Below are positions 54,154 through 64,000 of a stretch of DNA of 64,000 bases, piece by piece. The DNA comes from Vespa crabro. Its lineage: Eukaryota; Arthropoda; Insecta; Hymenoptera; Vespidae. The translations under genes and the position numbers were made by a program. The notes beneath the pieces are model-generated. The model searched no databases. It saw only the letters and a program-made list of their open reading frames with translations, and was not told the origin of the DNA. The DNA is taken from assembly GCF_910589235.1 (NCBI RefSeq), contig NC_060955.1:12048837-12112836 (forward strand). The letters are read 5' to 3'. How positions within the stretch are numbered: the stretch's first letter is position 1; each line of letters begins with the position of its first letter.

Positions 54154-55168
54154 GACTGTGTGTAAATAGAAGTTTTCACATGAAAATTGTCGAAAAATGA
54201 GATCGACAAATGCGAATTTTGTTAAATGCTGAGATAAAATCGTGAACACATTGAAATTACTCGTACCACAGCTTCAGAAATATTTCCAATCAATTCGGAC
54301 ATTGTATTTCTGAAGATCAAACATTTATTTTATCTTGGAATCGACGTTATAACCTTGTTTCATATTTTATATACGATTATTAGCTCATAAAGAAGTATCA
54401 TCGAAATAAGAAATTTCAAATCTCAATCAATATCAATGCTTTTATATTCTATCAACGCAGAAAATACAATGGAACAAGAAAATAAGTTTGTCACTATGTG
54501 TAAATTCGAGTTTTAACATGATTATTGTCGAAAAATGAGATCGACACATGCGAATTTCTTTAATTGCAGAGATGTAATCGTGAAATCATTGAACTTACTC
54601 GTACCACAGCTTGAGAAATGTTTCCAATCTATTCGGACATTGTATTTCTGAAGATCAAACATCCATTTTATCTTGGAATCGACGTTATAACCTTGTTTCA
54701 TATTTTATATACGATTATTAGCTCATAAAGAAGTATCATCGAAATACGAAATTTGAAATCTCAATCAATATCAATGCTTTTATATTCTATCGACGCAGAA
54801 TATACAAAGGAACAAGATCATAAGTTTGTCACTATGTGTAAATACGAGTTTCAACATGAATATTGTAGAAAAATGAGATCGACACATGCGAATTTCGTTA
54901 ATTGCTGAGATTTAATCGTGAAAGCATTGAACTAACTCGTACCACAGCTTGAGAATTGTTTCCAATCGATTCGGACATTGTATTTCTGAAGATCAAACAT
55001 CTATTTTATCTTTGAATCGACGTTTTAACCTTGTGTCTTAACGTATATACGTTTTTTCGTTCATAATGGCGTACCATCGAAATACGAAATAATGAAATCT
55101 CATTCAAATTCAATTAGTTTATATTCTGTCGACGCATAACAAAGATTACAACAAGAATATATCTTCCT
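54154..55168. repeat. Trimer 7: A3-A4-B
   Basis: A3 (54,154-54,491), A4 (54,492-54,829) and B (54,830-55,168). Its A3 has TATAACCTTG and TTTCAAATCTC. Its A4 has a private TAAATTCGAG near 54,506 and reads GAAAAATGAG where other A4 copies read GAAAATTGAG. Confidence 0.9.
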
Positions 55169-57199
55169 GACTGTGTGTAAATAGAAGTTTTCACATGAAA
55201 ATTGTCGAAAAATGAGATCGACAAATGCGAATTTCTTTAATTGCAGAGATGTAATCGTGAAATCATTGAACTTACTCGTACCACAGCTTGAGAAATGTTT
55301 CCAATCTATTCGGACATTGTATTTCTGAAGATCAAACATCCATTTTATCTTGGAATCGACGTTATAACCGTGTTTCATATTTTATATACGATTATTAGCT
55401 CATAAAGAAGTATCATCGAAATACGAAATTTGAAATCTCAATCAATATCAATGCTTTTATATTCTATCGACGCAGAATATACAATGGAACAAGATCATAA
55501 GTTTGTCACTATGTGAAAATACGAGTTTCAACATGAATATTGTAGAAAAATGAGATCGACACATGCGAATTTCGTTAATTGCTGAGATTTAATCGTGAAA
55601 GCATTGAACTAACTCGTACCACAGCTTGAGAATTGTTTCCAATCGATTCGGACATTGTATTTCTGAAGATCAAACATCTATTTTATCTTGGAATCGACGT
55701 TTTAACCTTGTGTCTTAACGTATATACGTTTTTTCGTTCATAATGGCGTACCATCGAAATACGAAATAATGAAATCTCATTCAAATTCAATTAGTTTATA
55801 TTCTGTCGACGCATAACAAAGATTATTACAAGAATATATCTTCCTGACTGTGTGTAAATAGAAGTTTTCACATGAAAATTGTCGAAAAATGAGATCGACA
55901 AATGCGAATTTCTTTAATTGCAGAGATGTAATCGTGAAATCATTGAACTTACTCGTACCACAGCTTGAGAAATGTTTCCAATCTATTCGGACATTGTATT
56001 TCTGAAGATCAAACATCCATTTTATCTTGGAATCGACGTTATAACCGTGTTTCATATTTTATATACGATTATTAGCTCATAAAGAAGTATCATCGAAATA
56101 CGAAATTTGAAATCTCAATCAATATCAATGCTTTTATATTCTATCGACGCAGAATATACAATGGAACAAGATCATAAGTTTGTCACTATGTGAAAATACG
56201 AGTTTCAACATGAATATTGTAGAAAAATGAGATCGACACATGCGAATTTCGTTAATTGCTGAGATTTAATCGTGAAAGCATTGAACTAACTCGTACCACA
56301 GCTTGAGAATTGTTTCCAATCGATTCGGACATTGTATTTCTGAAGATCAAACATCTATTTTATCTTGGAATCGACGTTTTAACCTTGTGTCTTAACGTAT
56401 ATACGTTTTTTCGTTCATAATGGCGTACCATCGAAATACGAAATAATGAAATCTCATTCAAATTCAATTAGTTTATATTCTGTCGACGCATAACAAAGAT
56501 TATTACAGGAATATATCTTCCTGACTGTGTGTAAGTAGAATTTTTCACATGAAAATTGTCGAAAAATGAGATCGACAAATGCGAATTTCTTTAATTGCAG
56601 AGATGTAATCGTGAAATCATTGAACTTACTCGTACCACAGCTTGAGAAATGTTTCCAATCTATTCGGACATTGTATTTCTGAAGATCAAACATCCATTTT
56701 ATCTTGGAATCGACGTTATACCCGTGTTTCATATTTTATATACGATTATTAGCTCATAAAGAAGTATCATCGAAATACGAAATTTGAAATCTCAATCAAT
56801 ATCAATGCTTTTATATTCTATCGACGCAGAATATACAATGGAACAAGATCATAAGTTTGTCACTATGTGAAAATACGAGTTTCAACATGAATATTGTAGA
56901 AAAATGAGATCGACACATGCGAATTTCGTTAATTGCTGGGATTTAATCGTGAAAGCATTGAACTAACTCGTACCACAGCTTGAGAATTGTTTCCAATCGA
57001 TTCGGACATTGTATTTCTGAAGATCAAACATCTATTTTATCTTGGAATCGACGTTTTAACCTTGTGTCTTAACGTATATACGTTTTTTCGTTCATAATGG
57101 CGTACCATCGAAATACGAAAAAATGAAATCTCATTCAAATTCAATTAGTTTATATTCTGTCGACGCAGAATAAAGATTACAACAAGAATATATCTTCCT
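55169..57199. repeat. Three L2-R2 dimers between trimers 7 and 8
   Basis: Units 55169, 55846 and 56523. The last has TTATACCCG and GTAAGTAGAATTTTTC, the same markers as the dimers preceding trimers 5, 6 and 9. A conserved pre-trimer dimer therefore travels with the trimer. A private GCTGGGATT lies near 56,937. Confidence 0.85.
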
Positions 57200-58214
57200 G
57201 ACTGTGTGTAAATAGAAGTTTTCACATGAAAATTGTCGAAAAATGAGATCGACAAATGCGAATTTTGTTAAATGCTGAGATAAAATCGTGAACACATTGA
57301 AATTACTCGTACCACAGCTTCAGAAATATTTCCAATCAATTCGGACATTGTATTTCTGAAGATCAAACATTTATTTTATCTTGGAATCGACGTTATAACC
57401 TTGTTTCATATTTTATATACGATTGTTAGCTCATAAAGAAGTATCATCGAAATAAGAAATTTCAAATCTCAATCAATATCAATGCTTTTATATTCTATCA
57501 ACGCAGAAAATACAATGGAACAAGAAAATAAGTTTGTCACTATGTGTAAATACGAGTTTTAACATGATTATTGTCGAAAATTGAGATCGACACATGCGAA
57601 TTTCTTTAATTGCAGAGATGTAATCGTGAAATCATTGAACTTACTCGTACCACAGCTTGAGAAATGTTTCCAATCTATTCGGACATTGTATTTCTGAAGA
57701 TCAAACATCCATTTTATCTTGGAATCGACGTTATAACCTTGTTTCATATTTTATATACGATTATTAGCTCATAAAGAAGTATCATCGAAATACGAAATTT
57801 GAAATCTCAATCAATATCAATGCTTTTATATTCTATCGACGCAGAATATACAAAGGAACAAGATCATAAGTTTGTCACTATGTGTAAATACGAGTTTCAA
57901 CATGAATATTGTAGAAAAATGAGATCGACACATGCGAATTTCGTTAATTGCTGAGATTTAATCGTGAAAGCATTGAACTAACTCGTACCACAGCTTGAGA
58001 ATTGTTTCCAATCGATTCGGACATTGTATTGCTGAAGATCAAACATCTATTTTATCTTTGAATCGACGTTTTAACCTTGTGTCTTAACGTATATACGTTT
58101 TTTCGTTCATAATGGCGTACCATCGAAATACGAAATAATGAAATCTCATTCAAATTCAATTAGTTTATATTCTGTCGACGCATAACAAAGATTACAACAA
58201 GAATATATCTTCCT
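57200..58214. repeat. Trimer 8: A3-A4-B
   Basis: A3 (57,200-57,537), A4 (57,538-57,875) and B (57,876-58,214). Private changes are GATTGTTAGC near 57,425 and TGTATTGCTGAAG near 58,031. Confidence 0.9.
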
Positions 58215-60922
58215 GACTGTGTGTAAATAGAAGTTTTCACATGAAAATTGTCGAAAAATGAGATCGACAAATGCGAATTTCTTTAATTGCAGAGATGTAA
58301 TCGTGAAATCATTGAACTTACTCGTACCACAGCTTGAGAAATGTTTCCAATCTATTCGGACATTGTATTTCTGAAGATCAAACATCCATTTTATCTTGGA
58401 ATCGACGTTATAACCGTGTTTCATATTTTATATACGATTATTAGCTCATAAAGAAGTATCATCGAAATACGAAATTTGAAATCTCAATCAATATCAATGC
58501 TTTTATATTCTATCGACGCAGAATATACAATGGAACAAGATCATAAGTTTGTCACTATGTGAAAATACGAGTTTCAACATGAATATTGTAGAAAAATGAG
58601 ATCGACACATGCGAATTTCGTTAATTGCTGAGATTTAATCGTGAAAGCATTGAACTAACTCGTACCACAGCTTGAGAATTGTTTCCAATCGATTCGGACA
58701 TTGTATTTCTGAAGATCAAACATCTATTTTATCTTGGAATCGACGTTTTAACCTTGTGTCTTAACGTATATACGTTTTTTCGTTCATAATGGCGTACCAT
58801 CGAAATACGAAATAATGAAATCTCATTCAAATTCAATTAGTTGATATTCTGTCGACGCATAACAAAGATTATTACAAGAATATATCTTCCTGACTGTGTG
58901 TAAATAGAAGTTTTCACATGAAAATTGTCGAAAAATGAGATCGACAAATGCGAATTTCTTTAATTGCAGAGATGTAATCGTGAAATCATTGAACTTACTC
59001 GTACCACAGCTTGAGAAATGTTTCCAATCTATTCGGACATTGTATTTCTGAAGATCAAACATCCATTTTATCTTGGAATCGACGTTATAACCGTGTTTCA
59101 TATTTTATATACGATTATTAGCTCATAAAGAAGTATCATCGAAATACGAAATTTGAAATCTCAATCAATATCAATGCTTTTATATTCTATCGACGCAGAA
59201 TATACAATGGAACAAGATCATAAGTTTGTCACTATGTGAAAATACGAGTTTCAACATGAATATTGTAGAAAAATGAGATCGACACATGCGAATTTCGTTA
59301 ATTGCTGAGATTTAATCGTGAAAGCATTGAACTAACTCGTACCACAGCTTGAGAATTGTTTCCAATCGATTCGGACATTGTATTTCTGAAGATCAAACAT
59401 CTATTTTATCTTGGAATCGACGTTTTAACCTTGTGTCTTAACGTATATACGTTTTTTCGTTCATAATGGCGTACCATCGAAATACGAAATAATGAAATCT
59501 CATTCAAATTCAATTAGTTTATATTCTGTCGACGCATAACAAAGATTATTACAAGAATATATCTTCCTGACTGTGTGTAAATAGAAGTTTTCACATGAAA
59601 ATTGTCGAAAAATGAGATCGACAAATGCGAATTTCTTTAATTGCAGAGATGTAATCGTGAAATCATTGAACTTACTCGTACCACAGCTTGAGAAATGTTT
59701 CCAATCTATTCGGACATTGTATTTCTGAAGATCAAACATCCATTTTATCTTGGAATCGACGTTATAACCGTGTTTCATATTTTATATACGATTATTAGCT
59801 CATAAAGAAGTATCATCGAAATACGAAATTTGAAATCTCAATCAATATCAATGCTTCTATATTCTATCGACGCAGAATATACAATGGAACAAGATCATAA
59901 GTTTGTCACTATGTGAAAATACGAGTTTCAACATGAATATTGTAGAAAAATGAGATCGACACATGCGAATTTCGTTAATTGCTGAGATTTAATCGTGAAA
60001 GCATTGAACTAACTCGTACCACAGCTTGAGAATTGTTTCCAATCGATTCGGACATTGTATTTCTGAAGATCAAACATCTATTTTATCTTGGAATCGACGT
60101 TTTAACCTTGTGTCTTAACGTATATACGTTTTTTCGTTCATAATGGCGTACCATCGAAATACGAAATAATGAAATCTCATTCAAATTCAATTAGTTTATA
60201 TTCTGTCGACGCATAACAAAGATTATTACAAGAATATATCTTCCTGACTGTGTGTAAGTAGAATTTTTCACATGAAAATTGTCGAAAAATGAGATCGACA
60301 AATGCGAATTTCTTTAATTGCAGAGATGTAATCGTGAAATCATTGAACTTACTCGTACCACAGCTTGAGAAATGTTTCCAATCTATTCGGACATTGTATT
60401 TCTGAAGATCAAACATCCATTTTATCTTGGAATCGACGTTATACCCGTGTTTCATATTTTATATACGATTATTAGCTCATAAAGAAGTATCATCGAAATA
60501 CGAAATTTGAAATCTCAATCAATATCAATGCTTTTATATTCTATCGACGCAGAATATACAATGGAACAAGATCATAAGTTTGTCACTATGTGAAAATACG
60601 AGTTTCAACATGAATATTGTAGAAAAATGAGATCGACACATGCGAATTTCGTTAATTGCTGAGATTTAATCGTGAAAGCATTGAACTAACTCGTACCACA
60701 GCTTGAGAATTGTTTCCAATCGATTCGGACATTGTATTTCTGAAGATCAAACATCTATTTTATCTTGGAATCGACGTTTTAACCTTGTGTCTTAACGTAT
60801 ATACGTTTTTTCGTTCATAATGGCGTACCATCGAAATACGAAAAAATGAAATCTCATTCAAATTCAATTAGTTTATATTCTGTCGACGCAGAATAAAGAT
60901 TACAACAAGAATATATCTTCCT
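58215..60922. repeat. Four L2-R2 dimers between trimers 8 and 9
   Basis: Units 58215, 58892, 59569 and 60246. The first three resemble 55169 and 55846, and the last matches 56523 (TTATACCCG). One more internal dimer is present than in the preceding block, so the two blocks are copy-number variants of one super-unit. A private AGTTGATATTC lies near 58,843. Confidence 0.85.
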
Positions 60923-61937
60923 GACTGTGTGTAAATAGAAGTTTTCACATGAAAATTGTCGAAAAATGAGATCGACAAATGCGAATTTTGTTAAATGCTG
61001 AGATAAAATCGTGAACACATTGAAATTACTCGTACCACAGCTTCAGAAATATTTCCAATCAATTCGGACATTGTATTTCTGAAGATCAAACATTTATTTT
61101 ATCTTGGAATCGACGTTATAACCTTGTTTCATATTTTATATACGATTATTAGCTCATAAAGAAGTATCATCGAAATAAGAAATTTCAAATCTCAATCAAT
61201 ATCAATGCTTTTATATTCTATCAACGCAGAAAATACAATGGAACAAGAAAATAAGTTTGTCACTATGTGTAAATACGAGTTTTAACATGATTATTGTCGA
61301 AAATTGAGATCGACACATGCGAATTTCTTTAATTGCAGAGATGTAATCGTGAAATCATTGAACTTACTCGTACCACAGCTTGAGAAATGTTTCCAATCTA
61401 TTCGGACATTGTATTTCTGAAGATCAAACATCCATTTTATCTTGGAATCGACGTTATAACCTTGTTTCATATTTTATATACGATTATTAGCTCATAAAGA
61501 AGTATCATCGAAATACGAAATTTGAAATCTCAATCAATATCAATGCTTTTATATTCTATCGACGCAGAATATACAAAGGAACAAGATCATAAGTTTGTCA
61601 CTATGTGTAAATACGAGTTTCAACATGAATATTGTAGAAAAATGAGATCGACACATGCGAATTTCGTTAATTGCTGAGATTTAATCGTGAAAGCATTGAA
61701 CTAACTCGTACCACAGCTTGAGAATTGTTTCCAATCGATTCGGACATTGTATTTCTGAAGATCAAACATCTATTTTATCTTTGAATCGACGTTTTAACCT
61801 TGTGTCTTAACGTATATACGTTTTTTCGTTCATAATGGCGTACCATCGAAATACGAAATAATGAAATCTCATTCAAATTCAATTAGTTTATATTCTGTCG
61901 ACGCATAACAAAGATTACAACAAGAATATATCTTCCT
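60923..61937. repeat. Trimer 9: A3-A4-B
   Basis: A3 (60,923-61,260), A4 (61,261-61,598) and B (61,599-61,937), with the markers of trimer 8 but without its two private changes. Confidence 0.9.
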
Positions 61938-64000
61938 GACTGTGTGTAAATAGAAGTTTTCACATGAAAATTGTCGAAAAATGAGATCGACAAATGCGAA
62001 TTTCTTTAATTGCAGAGATGTAATCGTGAAATCATTGAACTTACTCGTACCACAGCTTGAGAAATGTTTCCAATCTATTCGGACATTGTATTTCTGAAGA
62101 TCAAACATCCATTTTATCTTGGAATCGACGTTATAACCGTGTTTCATATTTTATATACGATTATTAGCTCATAAAGAAGTATCATCGAAATACGAAATTT
62201 GAAATCTCAATCAATATCAATGCTTTTATATTCTATCGACGCAGAATATACAATGGAACAAGATCATAAGTTTGTCACTATGTGAAAATACGAGTTTCAA
62301 CATGAATATTGTAGAAAAATGAGATCGACACATGCGAATTTCGTTAATTGCTGAGATTTAATCGTGAAAGCATTGAACTAACTCGTACCACAGCTTGAGA
62401 ATTGTTTCCAATCGATTCGGACATTGTATTTCTGAAGATCAAACATCTATTTTATCTTTGAATCGACGTTTTAACCTTGTGTCTTAACGTATATACGTTT
62501 TTTCGTTCATAATGGCGTACCATCGAAATACGAAATAATGAAATCTCATTCAAATTCAATTAGTTTATATTCTGTCGACGCATAACAAAGATTACAACAA
62601 GAATATATCTTCCTGACTGTGTGTAAATAGAAGTTTTCACATGAAAATTGTCGAAAAATGAGATCGACAAATGCGAATTTCTTTAATTGCAGAGATGTAA
62701 TCGTGAAATCATTGAACTTACTCGTACCACAGCTTGAGAAATGTTTCCAATCTATTCGGACATTGTATTTCTGAAGATCAAACATCCATTTTATCTTGGA
62801 ATCGACGTTATAACCGTGTTTCATATTTTATATACGATTATTAGCTCATAAAGAAGTATCATCGAAATACGAAATTTGAAATCTCAATCAATATCAATGC
62901 TTTTATATTCTATCGACGCAGAATATACAATGGAACAAGATCATAAGTTTGTCACTATGTGTAAATACGAGTTTCAACATGAATATTGTAGAAAATTGAT
63001 ATCGACACATGCGAATTTCGTTAATTGCTGAGATTTAATCGTGAAAGCATTGAACTAACTCGTACCACAGCTTGAGAATTGTTTCCAATCGATTCGGACA
63101 TTGTATTTCTGAAGATCAAACATCTATTTTATCTTGGAATCGACGTTTTAACCTTGTGTCTTAACGTATATACGTTTTTTCGTTCATAATGGCGTACCAT
63201 CGAAATACGAAATAATGAAATCTCATTCAAATTCAATTAGTTTATATTCTGTCGACGCATAACAAAGATTATTACAAGAATATATCTTCCTGACTGTGTG
63301 TAAATAGAAGTTTTCACATGAAAATTGTCGAAAAATGAGATCGACAAATGCGAATTTCTTTAATTGCAGAGATGTAATCGTGAAATCATTGAACTTACTC
63401 GTACCACAGCTTGAGAAATGTTTCCAATCTATTCGGACATTGTATTTCTGAAGATCAAACATCCATTTTATCTTGGAATCGACGTTATAACCGTGTTTCA
63501 TATTTTATATACGATTATTAGCTCATAAAGAAGTATCATCGAAATACGAAATTTGAAATCTCAATCAATATCAATGCTTTTATATTCTATCGACGCAGAA
63601 TATACAATGGAACAAGATCATAAGTTTGTCACTATGTGTAAATACGAGTTTCAACATGAATATTGTAGAAAAATGAGATCGACACATGCGAATTTCGTTA
63701 ATTGCTGAGATTTAATCGTGAAAGCATTGAACTAACTCGTACCACAGCTTGAGAATTGTTTCCAATCGATTCGGACATTGTATTTCTGAAGATCAAACAT
63801 CTATTTTATCTTGGAATCGACGTTTTAACCTTGTGTCTTAACGTATATACGGTTTTTCGTTCATAATGGCGTACCATCGAAATACGAAATAATGAAATCT
63901 CATTCAAATTCAATTAGTTTATATTCTGTCGACGCATAATAAAGATTACAACAAGAATATATCTTCCTGACTGTGTGTAAATAGAAGTTTTAACATGAAA
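61938..64000. repeat. Last three dimers and a partial unit at the window edge
   Basis: Dimers 61938, 62615 and 63292, then 32 bases of a further unit from 63,969. B monomers from about 62,960 return to TATGTGTAAATAC, so the TATGTGAAAATAC domain ends here. The A monomers at 61938, 62615 and 63292 are L2-R2. The final partial unit has GTTTTAACATG, which is L1-like, so another change of type may follow beyond the window. Private changes include GAAAATTGATATCG near 62,995 and the broken palindrome at 63,852. Confidence 0.85.

Larger units (their letters stand above)
1..64000. repeat. 677-bp dimeric satellite array filling the window
   Basis: The same A-B dimer follows itself head to tail from the first base to the last. 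The landmark GACTGTG that opens monomer A recurs every 677 bases (1, 678, 1355, 2032 and so on to 63,969). The units are 81 dimers and nine trimers; six indels of 1-2 bases explain the remaining offset (two insertions near 9,550 and 11,350; deletions near 46,043, 47,049, 51,117 and 52,123). No unique DNA, transposon or inversion interrupts the series. Both ends are open, so the full array is longer. Such homogeneous HOR arrays are known from centromeres and heterochromatin; that this one is centromeric is inference. The repeat family itself is not one I recognise. Confidence 0.98.

Noticed and set aside
22..63501. Recurring minus-strand open frames of 62, 75, 77 or 92 codons in A monomers
   Set aside because: They are identical copies of one short frame in homogenised satellite DNA, with no recognisable domain and variable ends set by single bases. 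They are missing in A3 monomers, and I see no supporting promoter or splice context. They are not annotated as genes.
1..64000. CRISPR array
   Set aside because: The repeats are 338-677 bp and abut directly, with no unique spacers and no cas genes.
1..64000. Transposable element or rDNA spacer repeats
   Set aside because: No terminal repeats, target-site duplications, transposase or reverse transcriptase frames, or rRNA sequence are visible anywhere. An rDNA spacer cannot be fully excluded without flanks, but nothing supports it.
1..64000. CENP-B box in the monomers
   Set aside because: The required TTCGNNNNANNCGGG spacing was not found on either strand. CGGG is essentially limited to the minus strand of the few TTATACCCG variants, which lack the TTCG part.
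1..64000. tRNA or other RNA polymerase III gene
   Set aside because: No B-box-like GGTTCGANTCC and no cloverleaf-capable segment was seen. The T run after the B palindrome alone is not evidence for a terminator.

Overview
The whole 64 kb is one uninterrupted satellite-DNA array. I found no gene, RNA gene, transposon or unique sequence in it. The basic repeat is a 677-bp dimer made of two related monomers in the same orientation, A (338 bp) and B (339 bp). By hand alignment of the first pair, A and B are about 82% identical. Unit starts can be followed from base 1 to base 63,969: 81 dimers of about 677 bp plus nine 1.5-length units (trimers, about 1,015 bp). That makes 189 monomers and a 32-base start of the next one. 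Only six small indels disturb the register, and both array ends lie outside the window.

Organism: the sequence indicates a eukaryote, because long head-to-tail higher-order repeat (HOR) arrays of this kind belong to centromeric, pericentromeric or subtelomeric heterochromatin. The first monomer is 30.8% G+C, and its CpG count (14) is about 1.75 times expectation, so there is no sign of methylation-driven CpG loss. This would fit an invertebrate such as an insect, but I do not recognise the satellite and cannot name a species.

Layout: 1-4,062 alternates two kinds of A monomer. 4,063-9,478 is a nearly uniform dimer array. 9,479-16,927 alternates again with a second B variant. 16,928-25,728 is mostly uniform, with isolated A2-type units. 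25,729-30,467 is a 1,354-bp tetramer series marked by a C-to-G change. The first trimer, with a B/A fusion monomer, lies at 30,468-31,482. From 33.5 to 42.7 kb there are nested duplications of 3,723 and 1,692 bp. From 42.7 to 64 kb a different B subtype dominates; long HOR blocks are capped by A3-A4-B trimers, and a 5,074-bp duplication is present.

How it works: nothing here is predicted to encode protein. The informative content is the record of array evolution: unequal exchange, half-register exchange, conversion tracts and block duplication. Many junctions fall in one conserved roughly 100-bp core of the monomer. Two dyad-symmetric elements, one in A and one in B, recur once per unit and are the best candidates for a structural or protein-binding role. 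No CENP-B box was seen.
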